Assembly: GCA_937922775.1 (NCBI GenBank)
Contig: CALAKE010000659.1
Location: forward strand, 1 to 23,136
Reading direction: 5' to 3'
From: an uncultured bacterium
Lineage (GTDB): Bacteria; Acidobacteriota; UBA890
Length of the DNA: 23,136 nt
The notes beneath the pieces are model-generated. The model ran no database searches and was not told where the DNA came from. It was given only the letters and a program-made list of their open reading frames with translations. This document shows positions 15,365 through 21,974 of this stretch, piece by piece; position 1 is the first letter of the stretch, and every line of letters begins with the position of its first letter. Made by a program: the position numbers and the translations under genes.

Positions 15365-16012
15365 CTACAACTCCTTCAGGTAGATATTCCTGAAATAGAC
15401 AGGGCTCTCGTCGTCATGGTTCTGCAGGCCGATGTAGCCCCTGGGGGCGAAATCCTCGACCTTGCCACGTGGCTCCGCCTGCCAATTAAGGACCTCTTCG
15501 CCATTGAGTACCACGGTGATCAGGTCGCCCTGGAAGGTGATGCGCATCCGGTTCCATTCGCCGGTCGGCTTGGAGGCGAGCATGGAGGCGGGCTCGGCAT
15601 CGTAGGCGGCTCCGGTTGCGTGAACTCCTTCACCGGCGTCGTTAATCTGGATTTCGAAGCTGTGGTAGATGTATGAGTTGCTGGCAGGAATCCCCGGTAC
15701 CCGCAAGAAGACGCCGGAGTTGGTCTCGGCAGTGCTCGTCTTGAACTCGAGGTCGAGCGCGAAGTCTTCGAGTTCCTTGGTGGCGTACCAGAACAGACCC
15801 ATACCACCGTGCGACGTCAGCACCCCGGTATCGCTGTCGAGGTCGAAGTAGCCAGGCCCGTAGTGGTTCCAGCCGTGCTTCGAGAACTTCCCCTCATCGT
15901 TCGCCTTGAGGATCTGCTCGAAACCCTCGAGATCATCCACTTGCGTCGCCCCGTTGGCGCCGCAGGCAAGAAGTACTGAGCACAATGCGAACAGGCAGAC
16001 CGATTTGCGCAT
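15365..16012 (-). CDS. DUF1080 / 3-keto-disaccharide hydrolase domain lipoprotein
   Basis: A 215-residue lipoprotein with lipobox ending at Cys17 (VLLAC) and one concanavalin-like DUF1080 domain. Diagnostic stretches include DLEFKTSTAETNSGVFLRVPG, the IYHSFEIQINDAGEG strand, EWNRMRITFQGDLITVVLNGE and the closing PRGYIGLQNHDDESPVYFRNIYLKEL. DUF1080 is now called the 3-keto-disaccharide hydrolase domain, because members cleave glycosides already oxidised at C3, working with Gfo/Idh/MocA oxidoreductases. It sits 43 bases downstream of one such oxidoreductase and in one block with a second, Tat-exported one, which supports this job. The lipid anchor places it in the periplasm or outer membrane. 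GGAGA precedes the ATG. Confidence 0.9.
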   Translation of the reverse strand: MRKSVCLFALCSVLLACGANGATQVDDLEGFEQILKANDEGKFSKHGWNHYGPGYFDLDSDTGVLTSHGGMGLFWYATKELEDFALDLEFKTSTAETNSGVFLRVPGIPASNSYIYHSFEIQINDAGEGVHATGAAYDAEPASMLASKPTGEWNRMRITFQGDLITVVLNGEEVLNWQAEPRGKVEDFAPRGYIGLQNHDDESPVYFRNIYLKEL

Positions 16013-16055
16013 GATGTTCTCCGGTTTGTCGGTTGAGTCCTGTCAAACTTCGTTC

Positions 16056-17306
16056 CTATGAGGTTCGCGGATTCCATTCTCCCCTGGCCACATCGGGCAC
16101 GTACGGCTCCAGCCCGGGCGGTGGAAAGGGAATAACTCGTTCTTGCTCGACGCTCATGTAGGCGGTCATGAGCAACTCGGTAACGTTCACACCGTCGTCG
16201 AAGTTCTCGCTAGGCCGCTCCCCTGCCAAGAAGCACTGGACCATGTGCCGGTTCTCCGGCTCATAGCCGTACTCGCTTGCCTCGTGGGCGACCACCGGCA
16301 TCAGACCAGTCTCTGCGTTCTGTTTCTCCACCAGGTCCTCGCCGACATCGCCCGAGACGTTGCGGCTGAAGAACACCTTGAGCCCCGAATCGAGCGTGGT
16401 CAACGACATCGAGTACTCGGGGCCGAGAAGCTCCATGGTCTGGCGTAGACCGGCACCCACAAAGCACCAACTCGTGGTGGTCTCGACGATCTTTCGGCCT
16501 CCCTCGGGATCCCGGTACTCGATGAGCGAGCGAGCGAAATCCTCCGCCGGCCGGTTCAGGTAGTCGAGCTGCCCGCCGCTGTTGTCGGCGAGAATCTTGG
16601 CGTAGTGCGGGTCCTGCCACTTCAGGCAAGAGGCGTAGGCAGAGACCTTTACAGGAGTCAGGTAGTCACGGCTTGCTCCAGGTGGTGTGAGGAGAAAGCG
16701 TGCTACTTCCACCGAGTGGCACATCATGTCGTTGATTACGCCGCCACCCTGCAACTCGCCTTCCCAGAACCAGGGCATGTGCGGGCCGCTGTGTTCCTCG
16801 GCGGCACGCGCCAGGTAAGGCGCCCCCGTGAGAGCGGCGCCGCGGGTCCAGACGATCTCCTTGCCTCGCACGGTTGCAGGCGTGAAAAGCTGGTTCTCCA
16901 AGAAACCGTCGAGCAGGCCTGCCTTCTGCACCAGCTCGCGCAGCTTGTATGCCTCTCCGGCGTTGCGTCCAAGAGGCTTCTCACAAGCGATGCCGACGAG
17001 CTCCCCCTTGCCGGAGATGACGGCCTCGGTGATTTCCTCCATGATCTCGAGGCGAGTGTAGTTGGGGGCGCAGATCCACAGAGCGTCGATGGCTGGATCG
17101 GCCACCATGTCGGTCACCGAGGTGAAGATCCTGGCATCCCCGACGCCGAGCTCCCTGCACAGGGCGGCCCCCTCCGCGGCCGACCCCTCACTCCGGCTCA
17201 GCACGCCGAGGATATCGGAGTCACGCACCCCTACCCACGAGCGGATGTGGAATTTGCCGACGAAGCCCACGCCGATGATCCCTACCCCCAAGCGCTTCTT
17301 CGCCAT
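16056..17306 (-). CDS. Cytosolic Gfo/Idh/MocA family oxidoreductase
   Basis: A 416-residue NAD(P)-dependent sugar oxidoreductase. The Rossmann motif GIIGVGFVGKFH is at 9-20, the family's EKP at 109-111 (CEKPLGRN, with the catalytic Lys110), and the C-terminal domain has GGGVINDMMCHSVEVARF with Asp193 and His197 at the usual active-site positions. No signal peptide, so it acts in the cytosol, unlike its relative at 18612-20264. The ATG overlaps the TAA of the transporter gene by one base, with GGAGAGG upstream, so uptake and this enzyme are co-produced. A role in reducing or oxidising the imported sugar product is likely; the exact sugar is unknown. Confidence 0.92.
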   Translation of the reverse strand: MAKKRLGVGIIGVGFVGKFHIRSWVGVRDSDILGVLSRSEGSAAEGAALCRELGVGDARIFTSVTDMVADPAIDALWICAPNYTRLEIMEEITEAVISGKGELVGIACEKPLGRNAGEAYKLRELVQKAGLLDGFLENQLFTPATVRGKEIVWTRGAALTGAPYLARAAEEHSGPHMPWFWEGELQGGGVINDMMCHSVEVARFLLTPPGASRDYLTPVKVSAYASCLKWQDPHYAKILADNSGGQLDYLNRPAEDFARSLIEYRDPEGGRKIVETTTSWCFVGAGLRQTMELLGPEYSMSLTTLDSGLKVFFSRNVSGDVGEDLVEKQNAETGLMPVVAHEASEYGYEPENRHMVQCFLAGERPSENFDDGVNVTELLMTAYMSVEQERVIPFPPPGLEPYVPDVARGEWNPRTS

Positions 17307-18544
17307 TAGTGAACCTCTCCATTCGGTCCGCCGGCGCCTTCGGGCACTGCGGGCAGTTCTTCCTTGAAGAAGAGCAGGAACGCGATCGCGCAGGCGACGG
17401 TAATAGCCACCGGAACGAGGAAGACGCCGGTCCAGTCAGTTGCTTCGCCAGCCGTGAAGTAGGTCTGCACCCATCCCGAGAAGTTGGCGCCAACGAAGCT
17501 GCCCAAGCCGAGCGTCACCATGGCGATCAAGCTCTGCGCCGAAGCACGAATATCCACCGGCGCTACCTGGTCGACATAGATGAAAGCTGCCACAAAGAAG
17601 AAGACGTAGCAGAATCCATGCAGGCTCAATGAGGCGATTACCAGCCATGTCGGGCTGCCGATCGCAAAAATGACGTAGCGGATGGGCCATGCGACCACAC
17701 CCACAGCCAGCGTCTTGCGCATACCGAACTTCTTCAACGACCACGACAGCACGAACGCCATCACGAAGATCTCGGCTGCCTGCCCGATCGTCATCCAAGC
17801 GGAAACGCTCGTGGCAGAAATGCCGATCCGGTCGGATACCAAGAACGGCGCCGTGAGCACGTAGTAGAACTGCAACTCCGTCGCGACGACGAAGCAGATC
17901 CCGATGAAGATGGCGAAGTTCTTGTCCTTCATCATCTTCCATGCCTCGAGGAACGCCCAGGGGCTGACGCCCTCCTTGCGTGGTGGCGTGTGAGGCAAGG
18001 CCAGGGATTGCAGTCCCATCAGGAGCGAGAGAATGCCGGCCAGGAAGAGGGTGTCACCCGGGACCGCCAAGGTAGCGTTGCTCGCCGCCATGATGCGCCA
18101 GCCCGACAGCAAAAGCCCGGCAGCGATCCAGCCGATGGTTCCCCATACCCGGATGCGCCCGAACTCCTCCTCGGAGTCCTTCAGATTGATCATGGCGATC
18201 GAGTTGGTGAGCGCCAGGGTCGGGGCATAGAGCAGGCAGTAGAGAAACATCGTTGCCATCAGCGTCTGGTAGTCGCTGATTCGTGAGGCGACCAGCAGCA
18301 ACACTCCGCCAGAGAGCTGCAGAAACGAGATGATCTTCTCGGTGGCGAAGTAGCGATCCGCGAGCTGACCGCCCAGGAACGGAGCAATGATCGTCGCCAG
18401 CGGCAGCAGCGAGTAGAGAAGGCCGACCTGAGCTCCGGTGAATCCGAGGTCGTTGAGGAGGTAAGCCGAAAGCACCGGCGCCCACGCCCCCCAGATGGCG
18501 TACTGCAGGAACATCATGATGCCGAACTGATATTTCCCTCGCAC
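17306..18544 (-). CDS. MFS transporter, nucleoside:H+ symporter family
   Basis: A 412-residue, roughly 12-helix major facilitator of the NupG/XapB-like nucleoside:H+ symporter family. The N-terminus FLQYAIWGAWAPVLSAYL is the family hallmark, followed by GQLADRYFATEKI (loop 2-3) and EFGRIRVWGTIGWIAAG. In bacteria with sugar-oxidising gene clusters, members of this family often sit beside Gfo/Idh/MocA and DUF1080 genes and probably carry sugars or sugar derivatives rather than nucleosides; that is inference here. The start is a GTG at 18544 with GGGGAG about seven bases upstream. The stop overlaps the next gene's start. Upstream, 67 bases separate it from the Tat-oxidoreductase gene, room for an internal promoter but none is clear. 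Confidence 0.9.
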   Translation of the reverse strand: MRGKYQFGIMMFLQYAIWGAWAPVLSAYLLNDLGFTGAQVGLLYSLLPLATIIAPFLGGQLADRYFATEKIISFLQLSGGVLLLVASRISDYQTLMATMFLYCLLYAPTLALTNSIAMINLKDSEEEFGRIRVWGTIGWIAAGLLLSGWRIMAASNATLAVPGDTLFLAGILSLLMGLQSLALPHTPPRKEGVSPWAFLEAWKMMKDKNFAIFIGICFVVATELQFYYVLTAPFLVSDRIGISATSVSAWMTIGQAAEIFVMAFVLSWSLKKFGMRKTLAVGVVAWPIRYVIFAIGSPTWLVIASLSLHGFCYVFFFVAAFIYVDQVAPVDIRASAQSLIAMVTLGLGSFVGANFSGWVQTYFTAGEATDWTGVFLVPVAITVACAIAFLLFFKEELPAVPEGAGGPNGEVH

Positions 18545-18611
18545 GTCTACTCTCCCCCCTGCTGGCCCGCAATTCTCAGCACCCTACTGCCGTGGTCGCG
18601 AATTGTCCCCA

Positions 18612-20264
18612 TCAAACGATCTTCCTATCGATCGGGTCCCACTTCACCATGCGTCCCTCGAGATACGCCTGGGTGATCATGTGGCAGGTAATCGCCTCCT
18701 CGAAGCCGCGATTGATGTCGCAGCTCGTCTCGCCACCGTTGCGAATGACGTCGAGCCACTCGCCGATGTGCAACCAGTGGGTGCTGACCCGGCGGCCGCC
18801 GCGGTAGGTGAATAGCAGCCCGCGGCTGGCGAAATACTCCTCGGTGGCCGAGGTGATCGCGTCCACACCACGGAAACCGGGCCGGTACGAAAGCAGTGGC
18901 AGGTTCGTGTCGACCACCTGATCCTCCAGCAAGTCCTTGAACTTGGTGGAGCCGGGATCAGCAATCACACGCAACCCTGAGCCCACTTCCATGGAGGCAT
19001 CGTGACCCATGAACACCTTGCCGCGGCCGCGACTATTCGAAAGCGTGGCACTGTAGACCAGCGACAAGTCGCGGTCGGGATACTCGCAGACGGCCTGGAA
19101 GACGTCGGGAACGTCGCGTCCGTCCTTGTAGAAGTAGACACCGCCCGACGAGACCACCGAGTGCGGGATTCCGACATTGAGGATCTGGTTGATGGCGTCG
19201 TACTCGTGCGAGAAGAGATCCCCCGACAGGCCGGTGGCGTAATCGAACCAGCAGCGCCAGCGGAAGAAGCGCTCGGCGCTGTACGGCACCTGCGTTCCCG
19301 CGGTTTCCTGGAATTGCTCCCAGTCGATAGTTTGCGGGCTGGCCTCGGGATGGATCTCGTAGACCCATGCGCCGATCGGATCGTTGCGGTTGGTCGTTGT
19401 CTCTACGAGGTTGATCGGGCCGATGATGCCCTTCTCCACAATCTCTCGTGCCTTCTCGTGGCTCTCGAGCTGGCGGTTCTGGTGGCCGAGCTGAAAGACG
19501 ATGCCCGAGTTCTTGACCGCCGCGGTAATGGCGTGGGCCTCCGCCTCGATGCGGGTCATGGCCTTCTCGAGGTAGACGTGCTTGCCAGCGGCGGCAGCGT
19601 CGATGGTCATTTGCGAGTGCCAGTGGTCGGGCGTCGCGATGATGACAGCGTCCACGTCGGGAGACTCGAGCAACTCGCGATAGTGGCGGTAGCGAGTAGC
19701 GCCCGAAGAGCCGGCGTCTCCTCCAGGACGCTCAGTATTGCCAGCCGCTGCGAGGCCGCGTTCGGCGTGCACGTCGAAGACGTCGCAGACAGCGTTGAAG
19801 TCGAGGCTCAAGTCGCCCTGGCTCATGAACTCCTCATAGCGCTTGTCCCGCGGGTTCTGCCGTGCGTTCGTGCGCATGCGTTCGACCCACTCAGGGTGAG
19901 CGAAGCCGGCACCGCGCATGAGTGCCTCACCCTCGCCGCCGAAGCCGATGATGCCGATGCCGATCCTGTCGCTGGGCGGCTGGGAGATCGCGTGGGGAAT
20001 GATCGCCGGGGCATCTTCCTCGACACCGAGCTCCTCGAGGATGAGCTGTCGTTTCGTCTCGTCCTGTCCCTTCTTGCTGAAGAAGGCAGCGAGGAAGACG
20101 CCCAAAACCGGGATCGATGCCAACGCCCGCACCATGTCGCGGCGACCGATACCAGCCTCTGAAGCCGTCTCGTTCCTCGTCGAATCAGGCTCGGGGGTCG
20201 GCGTAGTGGCCGGCGTGGCGGGCTCGCCAACGGCAGTTTCGTCGTTCTTGATTTCGTCGGTCAT
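18612..20264 (-). CDS. Tat-exported Gfo/Idh/MocA family oxidoreductase
   Basis: A 550-residue exported oxidoreductase. A 40-residue Thr/Pro/Glu-rich N-terminus precedes the twin arginines (41-42, GRRDMVRAL) and a hydrophobic stretch (45-62), so it should fold with its nucleotide cofactor and then be exported or membrane-anchored. The Rossmann motif GIGIIGFGGEGEAL is at 102-115, ATPDHWHSQM at 210-219, and the catalytic-lysine motif reads EKAM (Glu233-Lys234) instead of the usual EKP. FDYATGLSGDLFSHEYDAIN holds the C-terminal active-site residues. Near 183-190 a surface loop reads DAGSSGAT, close to the ApbE flavinylation consensus. The ATG overlaps the DoxX stop (ATGA). It probably oxidises a sugar hydroxyl in the periplasm for the DUF1080 lipoprotein; this is inference. 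Confidence 0.92.
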   Translation of the reverse strand: MTDEIKNDETAVGEPATPATTPTPEPDSTRNETASEAGIGRRDMVRALASIPVLGVFLAAFFSKKGQDETKRQLILEELGVEEDAPAIIPHAISQPPSDRIGIGIIGFGGEGEALMRGAGFAHPEWVERMRTNARQNPRDKRYEEFMSQGDLSLDFNAVCDVFDVHAERGLAAAGNTERPGGDAGSSGATRYRHYRELLESPDVDAVIIATPDHWHSQMTIDAAAAGKHVYLEKAMTRIEAEAHAITAAVKNSGIVFQLGHQNRQLESHEKAREIVEKGIIGPINLVETTTNRNDPIGAWVYEIHPEASPQTIDWEQFQETAGTQVPYSAERFFRWRCWFDYATGLSGDLFSHEYDAINQILNVGIPHSVVSSGGVYFYKDGRDVPDVFQAVCEYPDRDLSLVYSATLSNSRGRGKVFMGHDASMEVGSGLRVIADPGSTKFKDLLEDQVVDTNLPLLSYRPGFRGVDAITSATEEYFASRGLLFTYRGGRRVSTHWLHIGEWLDVIRNGGETSCDINRGFEEAITCHMITQAYLEGRMVKWDPIDRKIV

Positions 20265-20788
20265 GAGTCGTCCTCGTCAGTCGTCCTGCTTCCCCTGAGG
20301 ATCACGCGGTCGAGGCCGATGATCTGACCTGTAGGGAAGTACCAAAGCACCGCTAGTGCTGCGGCTTCGATCAGGGTTCTGTTGACGATGAGGTAAGCGC
20401 CCTCCATGGGAACGGAATAGGAGAGGCCGGGGAGGGGCGGGTTACAGAGGTAGAACATCAAGAGCAAGATGACGCCCGCACACGTTGCGATTCGCGTCAG
20501 CACGCCCGCGATCAGCCCCAAGCCGATGAGCAGCAGGCCCCATTTGACGACGAAATCGACCCCAGCCAGGCGGGACGTGTCTGTCACCAGCCAGGTAAAG
20601 AACCCAGAGAAAGGGCCCTGGGATTCCGACAAGAAGAGTGCCGAGGTCCAATAGGGATTCAAAAACTTGACGAGCCCCTCGTAGAGAAAATGCCAACCGA
20701 TCAGCATTCTCAAGACGACCAGCGCCGCGAGCGGTGCGCCGCCGAAGCTCGAGCTCAAAGGTGATTTGGGGTTTCCCGATTCACGCAT
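20261..20788 (-). CDS. DoxX family membrane protein
   Basis: A 175-residue inner-membrane protein with four predicted helices: LAALVVLRMLIGWHFLYEG (about 19-37, the DoxX hallmark followed by LVKF), a second near VKWGLLLIGLGLIAGVLTR, a third in AGVILLLMFYL and a fourth in LIEAAALAVLWYF. DoxX relatives include a thiosulfate:quinone oxidoreductase subunit and a mycobacterial partner of superoxide dismutase, so a membrane redox role is plausible. The gene starts 12 bases after ApbE (GAGGAAGG before its ATG) and overlaps the Tat-oxidoreductase by four bases, tying it to periplasmic redox chemistry. Direct evidence for electron transfer is absent: no haem or cluster motif is visible. Confidence 0.9.
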   Translation of the reverse strand: MRESGNPKSPLSSSFGGAPLAALVVLRMLIGWHFLYEGLVKFLNPYWTSALFLSESQGPFSGFFTWLVTDTSRLAGVDFVVKWGLLLIGLGLIAGVLTRIATCAGVILLLMFYLCNPPLPGLSYSVPMEGAYLIVNRTLIEAAALAVLWYFPTGQIIGLDRVILRGSRTTDEDDS

Positions 20789-20800
20789 GGTGCACCTTCC

Positions 20801-21907
20801 TCAGCTCGGCATGGGCTTCGCACTTTTCCAGCCTCTCGAGCGCTGTTGGATTCCCGCAGCATCGATGATCAGGCACTCACAGTGGGGCAAAGAGTTCACA
20901 AACCCGAGGGCGGCCTCGGGCCGCATGACGAACACGGCGGTGGCGAGCGCGTCAGCCGCCATGGTCGTCGGGGCCATGACGGACACGCTCGTGCTCTGGC
21001 GTGGGGACACTCCGCTTCTAGAGCTGACGACATGATGGTGGAGTCGTTCGCGGTCGAAGTAGATCTCGTAGCTTCCCGACGTGGCGACGGCGCCGTCACC
21101 GAGCTCGATGACATCAGGGAAATTGTCCCGCTTCAGGGGATCCTGCACCGCCACCGTCCAGGGCAGGCGGTTTTCCTTGGTGCCGGCGCTGCGGATGTCA
21201 CCGCCGGCGTTGATCAAGTAGCTCGTGATTCCCTGGTTCTGCAGGACTGAGCCGACGCGGTCGACGATATGGCCCTTGGCGATGCCGTCGAGTGTGATAC
21301 CCATACCCGATCGTTCGAACACGATCGTACCCTCATCGACCGCGATGTTCTGGGAACCTACCAACTCGAGGGCCTCTCGGACCTCGGCTCGGTCGGGCGG
21401 CGAGGTCTCACCCTCCGCGAGTCGCTCGATGAAAATGTCAACGAGCGGTTTCACCGACACGTCGAAGGCACCAGCGCTTTTTTGTCCATACCTGAGAGAT
21501 TCAGACACCACCTGCACGAGCTCGGGCGGCGCGTCGCGCAGAACGCCACGTTCGTTGAGCTGAGCGAGGGCAGTCGTATGGTCCCAGCGGTTGAACACAT
21601 CAACCAGCCGTTCCATCTCCTCGAAGGATCGTCCGATAGCTTCTTCGGCCTGTGCCTCGGACTCGTGGAGAACGCTTACCGATATGAAGGTCCCCATGGC
21701 CGGGCGAAACTGCGACAGCTTGTGGGTGCATTTGTCGAGGCGCACTGATTCAGTGGTAACGGGCGGTGCCTCGACCCGCTCGAAGCCCATATCGAGAAGC
21801 TCGGCAAGCTTGCCGGGCAAGGGGTCGGCGTCCTGGTCGTGATGGGGCGGGGCAGAGCTCATACGACGACGGGGTCGGCTGAAGTTGGGCGGCAGATTAC
21901 CAGGCAT
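20801..21907 (-). CDS. apbE: ApbE-like FAD:protein FMN transferase
   Basis: An FMN transferase that uses FAD to attach FMN covalently to Ser/Thr of target proteins. Family motifs: MGTFISVSV (71-79), GAFDVSVKPL (146-155), GITLDGIAKGHIVD (203-216), LINAGGDIRSAG (231-242) and the magnesium-site DALATAVFV (319-327). The usual HIIDPxTG motif reads HVVSSRSG. No signal peptide or lipobox follows any of the candidate starts (21907, 21862 or 21790), so it looks cytosolic, unlike most ApbE lipoproteins. None of the starts has a good Shine-Dalgarno; 21862 (MSSAPPHHDQ) would leave a roomier divergent promoter. It is the first gene of the long operon and is followed after 12 bases by DoxX. No Rnf, Nqr or FMN-binding-domain target is in the window. 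Confidence 0.9.
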   Translation of the reverse strand: MPGNLPPNFSRPRRRMSSAPPHHDQDADPLPGKLAELLDMGFERVEAPPVTTESVRLDKCTHKLSQFRPAMGTFISVSVLHESEAQAEEAIGRSFEEMERLVDVFNRWDHTTALAQLNERGVLRDAPPELVQVVSESLRYGQKSAGAFDVSVKPLVDIFIERLAEGETSPPDRAEVREALELVGSQNIAVDEGTIVFERSGMGITLDGIAKGHIVDRVGSVLQNQGITSYLINAGGDIRSAGTKENRLPWTVAVQDPLKRDNFPDVIELGDGAVATSGSYEIYFDRERLHHHVVSSRSGVSPRQSTSVSVMAPTTMAADALATAVFVMRPEAALGFVNSLPHCECLIIDAAGIQQRSRGWKSAKPMPS

Positions 21908-21941
21908 GCGGGCGAGCTACCAGCGATCCGCACGGCCCCTG

Positions 21942-21947
21942 TAGAAT
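21942..21947 (+). promoter_or_regulatory. Possible -10 element for the TauE/SafE-SGNH gene
   Basis: TAGAAT matches the -10 consensus at five of six positions and lies 27 bases before the ATG, directly in the divergent spacer with ApbE. No good -35 hexamer lies 16-18 bases upstream. Confidence 0.3.
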
Positions 21948-21974
21948 GGCGGCTCCAATCACACCGAGGGGCTC

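Noticed and set aside
16605..17309. A 234-codon + strand frame opposite the cytosolic oxidoreductase
   Set aside because: Same reason: antisense shadow of a well-supported Gfo/Idh/MocA gene.
19002..20162. A 386-codon + strand frame opposite the Tat-exported oxidoreductase
   Set aside because: It is a mirror frame typical of high-GC coding DNA; the minus-strand product carries all family motifs.
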